Notes under the pieces: generated by a model
Told to the model about the DNA's origin: nothing
The model's database searches: none
The model's input: only the letters and a program-made list of their open reading frames with translations
Shown here: in pieces, positions 15,488-23,575 of the stretch
How positions within the stretch are numbered: the first letter of the stretch is position 1
Layout: the number at the start of each line of letters is the position of its first letter
Origin: Sphingomonas sp. C3-2
Lineage (GTDB): Bacteria > Pseudomonadota > Alphaproteobacteria > Sphingomonadales > Sphingomonadaceae
Assembly: GCF_033025475.1 (NCBI RefSeq)
Contig: NZ_CP130322.1
Coordinates: 2,671,001 to 2,735,000 of the forward strand
DNA length: 64,000 nucleotides
Direction of reading: 5' to 3'
Position numbers and translations under genes: made by a program

Positions 15488-16657
15488 ATGCGCGCATGCG
15501 CAAGAATCATCACATATATCGGCCTTGGCGCAGCGGTGGCGGGGGCCCCCGGCGCGCTGGCCCAGACGATGCAATTGCCCGAGGAAATGGAGCGCCAAGC
15601 CGAGACGCTGGAACCCGACGCGGAAACACCCGAAACCAGCGCGAAGCCCGACCTGATCGTCGCGCCGCTGCCCGTGGCGAACCCCGCGCTTGGCACCGGC
15701 GCCGCGCTGGCCGGGGTTCTTTATTATAATCCCAATAACGCGCCGACGCCCTGGGTTACCGGCATCGCCGCGGGCTATACCAGCACCGATACCTGGGGCG
15801 GTGGGCTGTTTCATCAGATGTCGCTCGACGACGACCGTTTCCGGATCAGCGCGCTGCTTGGCTATGGCGATGCGCGCCTGAAATTCTATGGGATCGGCTC
15901 GAATGCGGGCGCTGCCGGGATATCGGTGGATCTGCGCGATCGGGGCTTGATGGCCTATGCCGACGGGCAGGTGCGCCTGTTCGATCATGGGCTGTTGTCG
16001 AACCTGCATGTCGGCGCGCGGATGCGCTATCTGCGGATAAGATCGTCGGTGAGCATCCCCGTGCCCGAGCGCCCCGACCTTGATCTTCCCGATATCGAGC
16101 TGCGCAGCCAGATATCGGCGATCGGCCCGTCCTTCACCTTCGATACGCGCAACCACCCCTTTACCCCGCGCAAGGGGGTGCTGGTGACGGGAACCTGGAT
16201 GTTCGGCGCCGAGTTTCTGGGGAGCGATTTTGAGCATCGCCGGCTGGAACTGCTGTCCACCGGCTATTTCCCGCTGGGCAAGCAGACCGTGCTCGCGCTG
16301 CGCAAGACGCTGTGCGCGGTCAAGGGCCGGGCGCCCTTTTACGATCTGTGCATGTTCGGCCAGCATGCCGATCTGCGCGGCTATGAATCGGGGCGGTACC
16401 GCGATCGTGCGACATGGGCGCTTCAGGCCGAAATTCGCCAGAACATCACCAGCCGGCTGGGGGTTGTGGGGTTTGGCGGGGCGGGCGGCATTGCGCCGAG
16501 CAGCGGTGATATCTGGAAGAACAGCCATGTGCTTGCATCGGGCGGGGTGGGGCTGCGGTATCTGGCGTCGACCAAGAACCGCGTGAACCTGCGGTTCGAT
16601 ATTGCCTGGGGCAAGGATGGCAGCGCCATTTATTTCGGCATTGGCGAAGCGTTCTGA
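15488..16657 (+). CDS. BamA/TamA-family (bacterial surface antigen, D15) outer-membrane protein without POTRA domains
   Basis: A 389-residue protein with signal peptide (about 1-26), a short linker and a 16-strand-type barrel. Features of the Omp85 barrel are visible: RLELLSTGYFPLGKQTV, HADLRGYESGRYRD (the conserved loop-6 RGY-type motif) and a C-terminal GIGEAF. No POTRA domains fit in the short N-terminus, so this is a stand-alone barrel of the PF01103 type, unlike true BamA. The ATG at 15488 follows GGGAGGTGGCGG. Its place among sulfatase-cluster genes suggests a transport or surface role, which is inferred. Confidence 0.8.
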   Translation: MRACARIITYIGLGAAVAGAPGALAQTMQLPEEMERQAETLEPDAETPETSAKPDLIVAPLPVANPALGTGAALAGVLYYNPNNAPTPWVTGIAAGYTSTDTWGGGLFHQMSLDDDRFRISALLGYGDARLKFYGIGSNAGAAGISVDLRDRGLMAYADGQVRLFDHGLLSNLHVGARMRYLRIRSSVSIPVPERPDLDLPDIELRSQISAIGPSFTFDTRNHPFTPRKGVLVTGTWMFGAEFLGSDFEHRRLELLSTGYFPLGKQTVLALRKTLCAVKGRAPFYDLCMFGQHADLRGYESGRYRDRATWALQAEIRQNITSRLGVVGFGGAGGIAPSSGDIWKNSHVLASGGVGLRYLASTKNRVNLRFDIAWGKDGSAIYFGIGEAF

Positions 16658-16737
16658 CGCGCGGCCGGAGGCCGGCGGCAAAGGGCCGCCAAATATCGGC
16701 CGGCACACGACAAATGGTAACCATGGGCGCGGTTGTT

Positions 16738-16756
16738 CGGGGTAATTCCCGATTAG
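16738..16756. promoter_or_regulatory. GGGG-TAATT-CCC-GAT motif upstream of the SphA-like gene
   Basis: CGGGGTAATTCCCGATTAG stands 56 bases before the start at 16812. It is a member of the recurrent motif family in this cluster. Confidence 0.5.
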
Positions 16757-16811
16757 CCTTTGACGCGAGGGCAATAGGCTTGTCGCAAAGGCCACCTTGC
16801 GGAGAGTGGGA

Positions 16812-17789
16812 ATGTACGACCTGGCAAATCGCAAAAGCATGGGCGCGGCGATCGGTGCGCTGGCGCTGGCGGCCGGTGCCCAGCCGGCACAGGCAACCGA
16901 AAGCGGCGCATCGCTCTATCTTCTCGGATCGGGTGGTCCGGGGACCGCGATCATGCCGCCGGTCGAGGGTGTTTATCTGGACAAGCTGATCTGGATTTAT
17001 GACGGCAACGCAAAGGCCGAACGCACCTTTCCGATCAACGGCAATCTGGCCGCCGGGCTTGATACGGCGATTGTCGCCGATTTCCCGACCCTGTTGTTCG
17101 TGCCGACGACCAATGCGCTTGGCGGCACGTTCGCGTTCGGCGTCACCACGCCCTTTGGCGCGCCGATGGTGGATGTCGAGGCGCTGCTGACCTCGCCCGG
17201 CGGGCCATCGCTTTCCGGCGCCCGGCACGACAGCGCCTTGACCACGGGGGACCCGGTGGTCGCGGCGATGATGGGGTGGCAGGCGGACAAGCTGCACGTC
17301 CAGCTTTCCACCATGATCAATGTGCCGATCGGCAATTACCGCGAAGGCGCGCTTGCCAATCTGTCGCTGCATCGCTGGGCGGTCGACGGGGCGCTTGCGC
17401 TGAGCTGGCACGATCCCGATACGGGATGGGATGTCTCGGCCAAGGGCGGCTATACGTGGAACGGGCGCAACCGGACCACCGATTATGACAGCGGCGACGA
17501 GATCCATCTGGAAGCCGCGGTGGAAAAGGCCTTTTCGCCGGCATTCTCGTTCGGGCTGCAGACCTATTATCAAAAGCAGATAAGCGACGATGACGGTGTG
17601 CTTGGCCCGTTTCGCGGCGAAGTGTTCGCGGTTGGCGCGACCGCCGCGACGACCGTGACGATGGCGGGGACGCCGGCGACGTTCAGGGGCAGGGTGTTCC
17701 GCGAACTGGATGCGACCAACCGGCTGAAGGGCACGTCCTTCTGGATCGATTTTTCGATCCCGCTGCACATGAATCTCCCCGCGAACTGA
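16812..17789 (+). CDS. SphA / phenol-degradation MetA family outer-membrane protein
   Basis: A 325-residue protein with signal peptide (about 1-27, ending AQA) and a barrel of the SphA/Phenol_MetA_deg type: GASLYLLGSGGPGTAIMPPV at the mature N-terminus, NYREGALANLSLHRW, and a tail ending in hydrophobic strands. Family members are found beside genes for aromatic, sterol or sphingosine use and are thought to help hydrophobic substrates across the outer membrane. A GTG-rich upstream frame was rejected in favour of ATG 16812. The DUF1622 gene follows 19 bases later. Confidence 0.8.
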   Translation: MYDLANRKSMGAAIGALALAAGAQPAQATESGASLYLLGSGGPGTAIMPPVEGVYLDKLIWIYDGNAKAERTFPINGNLAAGLDTAIVADFPTLLFVPTTNALGGTFAFGVTTPFGAPMVDVEALLTSPGGPSLSGARHDSALTTGDPVVAAMMGWQADKLHVQLSTMINVPIGNYREGALANLSLHRWAVDGALALSWHDPDTGWDVSAKGGYTWNGRNRTTDYDSGDEIHLEAAVEKAFSPAFSFGLQTYYQKQISDDDGVLGPFRGEVFAVGATAATTVTMAGTPATFRGRVFRELDATNRLKGTSFWIDFSIPLHMNLPAN

Positions 17790-17808
17790 TTTTCCGAAAG
17801 GAAAGGCG

Positions 17809-18177
17809 ATGGAAGAATTTCTGAATATCGCGGCCTCATGGGGCGCGCTTGCGCTTGAGGCCGTTGCCGCGATGCTGGTGGTCTATGGCGCGATGGAGGC
17901 CCTGGTGCGCATGGCCCGCCTGCCTTTCAACCAATCCGACCCGGTGATGCGGCGGCGGATCTGGATGAATTTCGCGCAGTGGATCATCCTGGCGCTCGAA
18001 TTCGCGCTGGGGGCGGATATCATCCGCACCGCGATCGCGCCGACCTGGGATGATATCGGCAAGTTGGCGGCGATCGCGGCGATCCGTACCGGGCTCAGCT
18101 TTTTCCTGGAACGCGATATCGAAACATTCGGCCCGGGTGAAGAGAAGAAGGCAAAGGCACGCGGATCAGCCGAATAA
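17809..18177 (+). CDS. DUF1622 small membrane protein
   Basis: A 122-residue protein with three hydrophobic segments (about 10-35, 55-75, 80-100) and the conserved RIWMNFAQWIILALEFALGA of the DUF1622 family. GAAAGG precedes the start. It follows the SphA-like gene closely and likely shares its transcript. Its 3' end overlaps by 12 bases the convergent DUF202 gene. Function of the family is not known to me. Confidence 0.8.
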   Translation: MEEFLNIAASWGALALEAVAAMLVVYGAMEALVRMARLPFNQSDPVMRRRIWMNFAQWIILALEFALGADIIRTAIAPTWDDIGKLAAIAAIRTGLSFFLERDIETFGPGEEKKAKARGSAE

Positions 18178-18783
18178 TGTGAGGCCGAACAGGATGTTGA
18201 GCGCGGCCATCAGCCCCACCGTGAACAGGCCGATCGCGACGATTAGGCTGACCGAAACCGGATAGCGGCTTTCCCCGTGGATCAGCCCTTCCGCGGTCAG
18301 ATCGGCGCGCCGGCTGCGCAGTTCGTTGGCGAACTGGATGTGCCGCCAGATCCCGCCGAGCAGGATCAGCATGCCCAGGAGGATCAGCGACAGCCCGAAG
18401 TTGCGCGGCGCGTTTCCGCCGTTGAGCATGTCTGCATCGGCCAGGCTGCGAAATGTCTGGTAGATCGTGAAGCCGAAGCCGATCATCGACAGCGAGGTGC
18501 GCACTTCGGCCATCATCGTGCGATCGGCGGCCATGCGCGTACGCTGGATCGCCATGCCCGTGCGCCGCATCCCCAATTCGGTGCGGTGTTCCGACAGATC
18601 GGTGCGGAATTCGGACAGATCAGTGCGATGTTCGGACAGCCCCGTGCGCCGTTGCGAAAGCGTCGTGCGGAAACGGGAATAGATGGTGGAGGCGCTGGAT
18701 TGTTGTTCGGCGCTGATTTCCGGCAGATCGGGGACAATTCTGGGGGGAACGCGCTCGGGGCGTGGGGCGGATCCTTGTTCCAT
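18166..18783 (-). CDS. DUF202/YidH-type membrane protein with an N-terminal RT heptad array
   Basis: A 205-residue protein. Residues 39-96 contain Arg-Thr at exact seven-residue steps, nine times (39, 46, 53, 60, 67, 74, 81, 88, 95), in the form RTxLSEx. The last heptads merge into the DUF202 signature (DRTMMAEVRTSLSMIGFGF). Three membrane segments follow (about 98-115, 128-148, 180-203). DUF202 proteins usually show two or three such RTxLA units; the array is longer here. An extended amphipathic helix is likely. Function unknown. Confidence 0.8.
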   Translation of the reverse strand: MEQGSAPRPERVPPRIVPDLPEISAEQQSSASTIYSRFRTTLSQRRTGLSEHRTDLSEFRTDLSEHRTELGMRRTGMAIQRTRMAADRTMMAEVRTSLSMIGFGFTIYQTFRSLADADMLNGGNAPRNFGLSLILLGMLILLGGIWRHIQFANELRSRRADLTAEGLIHGESRYPVSVSLIVAIGLFTVGLMAALNILFGLTLFG

Positions 18784-18844
18784 GAATGCTCCAGCTTGTT
18801 GTTATCGGGAAGCGCCATGATTTCGGCAGACAGAGCGACCGGCA

Positions 18845-18861
18845 ATCGGGGAAGCCCCCGG
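18845..18861. promoter_or_regulatory. GGGG-N-CCCCC motif upstream of the 19008 gene
   Basis: ATCGGGGAAGCCCCCGG, about 147 bases before the start codon; a further member of the cluster motif family, though without the trailing GAT. Confidence 0.35.
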
Positions 18862-19007
18862 CGCGCAGGAGGGAGACCCCTGAGACGACCGGGTTGCGAA
18901 CAGGGGGCTTATGCCGACAGCACCTTGGGCTTTCAGGGAAAAGCCGGATGGCCAGATGCCCCGGCGATCGTGGATCAGTCTGTCCTGACCAATTGAGGGG
19001 AAAATCG

Positions 19008-19826
19008 ATGAAGCGTCTGGCCCTGATCCTCGCCTGTGCGGCGGCGTTGCCGGCCGCCCCGCTTCACGCACAGGATGCGCAGGATGCAGCGGATGCAGGC
19101 GCTTCGTCGGGGCAGGGGCTTGCCGATCAGCTGGCGAACCCGGTGGCCAATCTGATCTCGGTGCCGTTCCAGTTCAATTATGACTGCTGCTATGGCCCGG
19201 CGGATGGCGATCGCCTGACGGTCAACATCCAGCCTGTCATCCCGATCTCGGTGGGGCAGGACTGGAACCTGATCACCCGCACCATCCTGCCCATCATCAG
19301 CCAGGGCGAAACCGTCGAGGGGCAGGGGGGCGTCAGCGGCCTGGGCGATGTGGTGCAAAGCTTTTTCCTGTCGCCGAAACAGGCCGATAACGGCTTTGTA
19401 TGGGGCGTTGGCCCGGTTTTCCTCTGGCCGACCGGAAAATCGGCGCTGTCCGCCGAGAAGTTCGGCGCGGGGCCGACGGCGGTCGCGCTCAAGCAGAGCG
19501 GCGGGGTGACGGTGGGCATGCTGGCGAACCATATCTGGTCGTTCGCGGGCGATGACGACCGATCGGGCGTGAGCACGACCTTCATTCAGCCTTTTGTCAC
19601 CAAGACGCTTCCGGATTCGACATCGTTCGGCCTCAATCTCGAAACCAGCTATGACTGGAAGGCAAAGGCATGGACCGTTCCGATCAACGCAACGGTGAGC
19701 CATGTCTTCACCTTCGGAAAACAGCCCGTCAGCCTGGGCGGCGGGGTTCGATATTATGCCGAACGGCCGGGCGACGGGCCCAGCTGGGGCGGGCGCCTCA
19801 TCCTGACCTTGCTGTTCCCGAAATAA
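19008..19826 (+). CDS. Neuromedin-U-like/transporter-type outer-membrane protein
   Basis: A 272-residue protein with signal peptide (about 1-22). The family pattern is clear: DQLANPVANLISVPFQFNYD, ISVGQDWNLITRTILPII, GLGDVVQSFFLSPK, GVGPVFLWPT, and a C-terminal RLILTLLFPK. Such proteins are annotated as 'transporter' or by the misnomer 'neuromedin U'; they are predicted barrels of unknown substrate. ATG 19008 follows GAGGGG. It lies among other barrel genes of the sulfatase cluster. Confidence 0.75.
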   Translation: MKRLALILACAAALPAAPLHAQDAQDAADAGASSGQGLADQLANPVANLISVPFQFNYDCCYGPADGDRLTVNIQPVIPISVGQDWNLITRTILPIISQGETVEGQGGVSGLGDVVQSFFLSPKQADNGFVWGVGPVFLWPTGKSALSAEKFGAGPTAVALKQSGGVTVGMLANHIWSFAGDDDRSGVSTTFIQPFVTKTLPDSTSFGLNLETSYDWKAKAWTVPINATVSHVFTFGKQPVSLGGGVRYYAERPGDGPSWGGRLILTLLFPK

Positions 19827-19891
19827 CCCGTCTGGCGACGCGGCCGGACCGACGGAGCCGGCCTAAAGGGTTCGAAACAGGCGTATTCAGC

Positions 19892-19907
19892 GTAATCCCC
19901 GATGGGG
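19892..19907. promoter_or_regulatory. TAATCCCCGATGGGG motif upstream of the DUF2092 operon
   Basis: GTAATCCCCGATGGGG lies 102 bases before the start at 20009; it carries the CCCCGATGGG half of the cluster motif. Confidence 0.4.
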
Positions 19908-20008
19908 GGTGTTTGCCCGAATGGCGATAGTCGGGCTGTTCGCGAGGCTTGCTGCCGCGATCGTGCCGCAGGGGTCGAGCGACGGCCGGTATTGGAGGTA
20001 ACGAACCG

Positions 20009-20818
20009 ATGGCCAATGCGAAAATGCGAAATTTGCTGCTTGCCCTTGCCTGTATCGGCGCCGGGGCTTCTCAGGCAGCGAGCGCACAGGGGAGCGCGCA
20101 GGGCAGCGAACAGGGCGGCGCCGCAACCGCCAATGCCGCGATCGACGCCCAGGCGATGGCCGCGATGGACCGAATGAGCGCGGCGCTGCGATCGATCGCG
20201 AATTTTTCGGTGAAAACCGACGCCACGACCGAAGTCGTCCTGGAAGACGGGCAGAAGATCCAGTTCGGCGCGCGCGTCGACCTCAAGGTGCGCCGGCCCA
20301 ATGCCTTTCGGGTGAGCACGGAGGCGGACACGCAAAGCCGCGAGATGTTCTATGACGGCAAGAACTTCACCGTCTATGCGCCGCGGCTGGGCTATTATGC
20401 CAGCTTCGCCGCGCCGCCGAGCATCGGCCAGACGCTTGAGGTTGCGCGCACCAAATATGGGCTGGAAGTGCCGCTGGCCGACCTGTTCGAATGGGGCACC
20501 GACCAGACCATCCGTTCGCGTATTCAGGAAGCGATGGTGATCCGCCCCGAACGGATCGATAAGCGCACCTGCATGCATTACGCCTTCCGCCAGGAAAAGG
20601 TGGACTGGCAGGTATGGGTGGAGGAGGGCGCGCAGCCCCTGCCGTGCAAGCTGGTGATCACCAGCCGCGACGATGCCTCCATGCCCCAATATACGGCGGT
20701 CCTGCATTGGGACCTGACCACCCCGGTCGAGGCATCGGCACTGGCGTTCACGCCCCCTGCCGATGCGCGCAAAATTCCGATCACTGAGGTGGCCGCACAG
20801 CAAGGAGGTGCACAATGA
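20009..20818 (+). CDS. DUF2092 periplasmic protein
   Basis: A 269-residue secreted protein with signal peptide (about 1-28). After a Gly/Gln-rich spacer comes the DUF2092 domain: ALRSIANFSVKTDATTEVVL, VRRPNAFRVSTEADTQSREM, FYDGKNFTVYAPRLGYYASF, and WQVWVEEGAQPLPCKLVITS. The fold resembles lipoprotein carriers of the LolA/LolB and RseB type, so binding of a hydrophobic molecule is plausible. GGAGGT precedes ATG 20009. It overlaps the next gene by ATGA, so the two are probably translationally coupled. Confidence 0.85.
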   Translation: MANAKMRNLLLALACIGAGASQAASAQGSAQGSEQGGAATANAAIDAQAMAAMDRMSAALRSIANFSVKTDATTEVVLEDGQKIQFGARVDLKVRRPNAFRVSTEADTQSREMFYDGKNFTVYAPRLGYYASFAAPPSIGQTLEVARTKYGLEVPLADLFEWGTDQTIRSRIQEAMVIRPERIDKRTCMHYAFRQEKVDWQVWVEEGAQPLPCKLVITSRDDASMPQYTAVLHWDLTTPVEASALAFTPPADARKIPITEVAAQQGGAQ

Positions 20819-21414
20819 AACAGGTCTTCGGCAGGAGCCTCGCCGTGATCGGCGTTGGTGCGCTGGCGCTGGGCGGCGCGCCGCTCAACGCCTTTCCGAT
20901 CGCATGGCCCGCGCCAACGGCGCCGCTTCCCGCGATCGGCGCAGGGCTGGGCGATGTCGCCTCCGCCGCCCAGCGGCCCAAGCGGCCTGCGGGCGGGGGC
21001 GGCCATGTGTCACGCCCGCCCGGTGGCGGCGGCGGGCATGCGCGTCCGCCCGGCGGGGGCCATGCATCGCGCCCCGGCGGCGGGCACCATGGTGGCGGGC
21101 CATCGCATGGCCGCCCGCCTGCACGCGGCAGCGCGAATATCAACATCAATCACAATTACAACGGCGATAGCCATTATCACGGCCGCCACGACCATTGGGA
21201 TGATGATTGGGACGACCACTGGCATCCGGTGCGCACCGCCGCCACGGTGGCGGTGACCGCAGCGGTCGTGGGCAGCATCGTGCGCAGCATTCCCCCGAAT
21301 TGCAGCAGCGTGATGGTCAACGGGATCAACTACTCGCAATGCGGCAATACCTGGTACCAGCCGCAATATGCGGGATCATCCGTCCAATATGTCGTCGTCA
21401 ACCCACCACGCTGA
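20815..21414 (+). CDS. Secreted Gly/His-rich protein coupled to DUF2092
   Basis: A 199-residue protein with a signal peptide (about 1-26), a Gly/Pro/His-rich stretch (about 55-105), a His/Asp cluster DSHYHGRHDHWDDDWDDHWH at about 118-137, one hydrophobic segment, and a C-terminal domain containing two Cys (PPNCSS, YSQCGN) that could form a disulfide. It starts within the stop of DUF2092. The His/Asp cluster could bind metal. No family function is known to me. Confidence 0.75.
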   Translation: MKQVFGRSLAVIGVGALALGGAPLNAFPIAWPAPTAPLPAIGAGLGDVASAAQRPKRPAGGGGHVSRPPGGGGGHARPPGGGHASRPGGGHHGGGPSHGRPPARGSANININHNYNGDSHYHGRHDHWDDDWDDHWHPVRTAATVAVTAAVVGSIVRSIPPNCSSVMVNGINYSQCGNTWYQPQYAGSSVQYVVVNPPR

Positions 21415-21438
21415 CAAAGCCCGGCCGCGGAGAGCTGC

Positions 21439-22302
21439 ATGACCATCGTTCAGATATTGAGCCTGACGCTCACGGTGAGCATCATCCTGATGCTCTTTTC
21501 CCTGACGCTGCGTGCGCGCTTCGCGGACCTTGGCTATCTGTTTACCCATTGGAAACTGGGGCTGGGCGCGCTGATCGCGATGTTCGTCATCGTGCCGGGC
21601 GTGGCCATTTTCCTGGCCGGGATGCTCGATCTCGACCCGGCGGTGCAGGTGGCGCTGGTGGCGATCGCGCTGTCGCCCCTGCCGCCGATTTTGCCGGGCA
21701 AGCAGATCAAGGCCGGGGGCCATGCCTGTTATGTGACCGGGCTTCTGGTTCTGGCGACAATCGCGTCGGTCGTGATCGCGCCTTTCGGCGTATCCTTTGC
21801 GGCCCATCTGCTGGGTGCGGAGGGCAACATCACGCCGATGGATATCGTGCCGCCGGTGGCGATATCGATCCTGCTGCCGCTTGTGCTGGGGCTGGTGGGC
21901 GCGCGGGTTCTGGGGCGCCATATCGACATTGTCAGCCAGGTGACGAGCAAGGCCGGGTCGGTTTTGCTCGTCGTCGCGATGCTTGGGCTGCTGATCGTGC
22001 TCATGCCGGCGATGTGGCAGCTGATCAAGCAGGGCACGCCGATTGTGTTGACGGTTGCGATCCTGATCGGGCTGGCGGCAGGCTTTCTGCTTGGAGGCAA
22101 GGATCGTGGCGACCGGACCGCGCTGGCGCTGGCCGCCGCCACCCGCCATCCGGGCGTGGCGGTTGCGATTGCGAGCCATAGTTTTCCCGATGCGAAGATG
22201 GCGCCGGCGGCGATCCTGTTGTCGCTCGTGATTTCGACGATCATTTCCCTGCCGCTCCTCCACCTGCTGACGCGGGAAGAGGGCGGACAGGCGGCGCAAT
22301 GA
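21439..22302 (+). CDS. BASS-family (bile acid:sodium symporter-like) transporter
   Basis: A 287-residue membrane protein with nine to ten hydrophobic segments. Family hallmarks include ALVAIALSPLPPILPGKQIK and ALALAAATRHPGVAVAIASH, the latter resembling the conserved substrate/sodium region of BASS carriers. BASS members move organic anions such as bile acids, keto acids or sulfated compounds with sodium. It follows the DUF2092/His-rich pair by 24 bases and is likely in that operon. Import of a sulfate ester for the cytoplasmic sulfatases is a reasonable hypothesis only. Confidence 0.75.
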   Translation: MTIVQILSLTLTVSIILMLFSLTLRARFADLGYLFTHWKLGLGALIAMFVIVPGVAIFLAGMLDLDPAVQVALVAIALSPLPPILPGKQIKAGGHACYVTGLLVLATIASVVIAPFGVSFAAHLLGAEGNITPMDIVPPVAISILLPLVLGLVGARVLGRHIDIVSQVTSKAGSVLLVVAMLGLLIVLMPAMWQLIKQGTPIVLTVAILIGLAAGFLLGGKDRGDRTALALAAATRHPGVAVAIASHSFPDAKMAPAAILLSLVISTIISLPLLHLLTREEGGQAAQ

Positions 22303-22304
22303 GG

Positions 22305-23174
22305 TCAGAATGATCCCTGAAGGATCAGCGCCGGGCCATTGAGCTTGTAGCGGACGCGCCCGTTCCAGCTGTCCTTGTCCACGCCAAGCCGATAATCGAC
22401 ATAACGATAGGCAAGGCCAAGGCTGACATGATCGAAAATCCGGTAGCTCAGGCCGCTCTGGATATTGATGAGCTTGCCGTCATAGTCATCGATCTTGAGC
22501 GACAGATAATCGATCCGCGCATTCGCCTCCAGCCGGGGCGCGATCTTCCAGGTGCCGAACAGGCCGAGCGTGGGCAACGGGGCGAACACCTTTTTCCGCC
22601 GGGTTGTGGTGGAGACACCGCCGCCGCCGGCTGCAGCCTCACCCGACAGCGAAACCCGGAAGTTCGTGGCATGAAGCCCCAGCGCCGCCCCGATCTCGAT
22701 ATTCGGCTCCTGCACAAAGGCATAGCCCGCAGTCAGCCGGTAAATGTCGCTGGAGAAGCTGCTTTCGACATTGGCGGACACCGGATAGGTGACGCCGTCG
22801 AAGGTAATATCGCGGAGCAGGCCAACCTCGCCGCTGCGTTTGACCTTGAAGAAATCCGCGCCGAGGATGACGCGGCCCAGACGGGCGCCGGCGGAAATAG
22901 CGGGCAGCACCTCTCGGTTGTCGAGATCGAGATCGCCTTCGAGATCGATGTTCGACCCGATGCTTTGCTGCGTTTCGGCGGTGACGCGCACATCCGTGTC
23001 GAGCGTGGGATAATAGGCCTGGACGTTGAGCCAGTAATTATCGTCAAGCGTCTGGGCCTGGCCCGCCGAAGGCCATAGCGCCGCCAGTGCGACGGCCCCC
23101 ATGGCCGTGTGCAGGCGGCACCGACGGCCGTATGCAGGAAATGCGGTATTCGGGAATATGCGAAGGCGCGTCAT
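22305..23174 (-). CDS. Outer-membrane beta-barrel protein, function unknown
   Basis: A 289-residue protein with a signal region ending in GQAQ at about residue 41, alternating beta-strands, and a C-terminal LILQGSF typical for outer-membrane insertion. YWLNVQAYYPTLDTDVRVTA and VSLGLAYRYVDYRLGV show barrel periodicity. It is convergent with the BASS gene and divergent from sulfatase 2, whose upstream region it shares (23175-23575). No specific family recognised. Confidence 0.7.
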   Translation of the reverse strand: MTRLRIFPNTAFPAYGRRCRLHTAMGAVALAALWPSAGQAQTLDDNYWLNVQAYYPTLDTDVRVTAETQQSIGSNIDLEGDLDLDNREVLPAISAGARLGRVILGADFFKVKRSGEVGLLRDITFDGVTYPVSANVESSFSSDIYRLTAGYAFVQEPNIEIGAALGLHATNFRVSLSGEAAAGGGGVSTTTRRKKVFAPLPTLGLFGTWKIAPRLEANARIDYLSLKIDDYDGKLINIQSGLSYRIFDHVSLGLAYRYVDYRLGVDKDSWNGRVRYKLNGPALILQGSF

Positions 23175-23575
23175 GCTGCACTCCTCCTCTTGGCGCCCGG
23201 ATCAGGCGGAAACGTGGAAGCAGGACAATGCAGCGACCATTTGGTCGCCCCGGCCCCCCTTCTCCTGTCGCACGCTATCTTGTGGATCGGGGATAAAGCA
23301 TCGGGGTTTTCCCCATGAGGCACCGGGAAAATTCCTGTGGATATCCGCGTGGTTGATTAATCTCGCGGGGGCAGCCTTGTGACGGCATTCGGCGGCCGTC
23401 GCGGGCGTTTCGAACCATGGCGCATGTGCGTCCAAGGCGCCTGACCACCGATGCCGCGCAAGAGGATCCGCGATGATCCTTTGGCCGGCTTGCGGCGATC
23501 ATGGGACGATCTCAGGGGTTATCCCGATGCAGCCACGCGGCGCCCCCGTTCAAGCTGACGATGACCGAAGGTGCA
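23175..23575. other. Divergent intergenic region with several GGGG/CCCC boxes
   Basis: This 401-base gap separates the barrel gene at 23174 from sulfatase 2. It contains ATCGGGGATAAAGCATCGGGG at 23287-, the box at 23299-23317 and CGGGAAAATTC at 23324-23334, the same 11 bases seen at 40190 upstream of the LuxR-type gene. No protein-coding gene is evident. Confidence 0.5.
23299..23317. promoter_or_regulatory. GGGG-AAAA-CCCC-GAT box between divergent sulfatase-cluster genes
   Basis: Read on the minus strand, CATGGGGAAAACCCCGATG; it shares GGGGAAAACCCCGA with the palindrome upstream of FGE. It is 125 bases from the barrel gene start and 259 from sulfatase 2. Confidence 0.5.
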
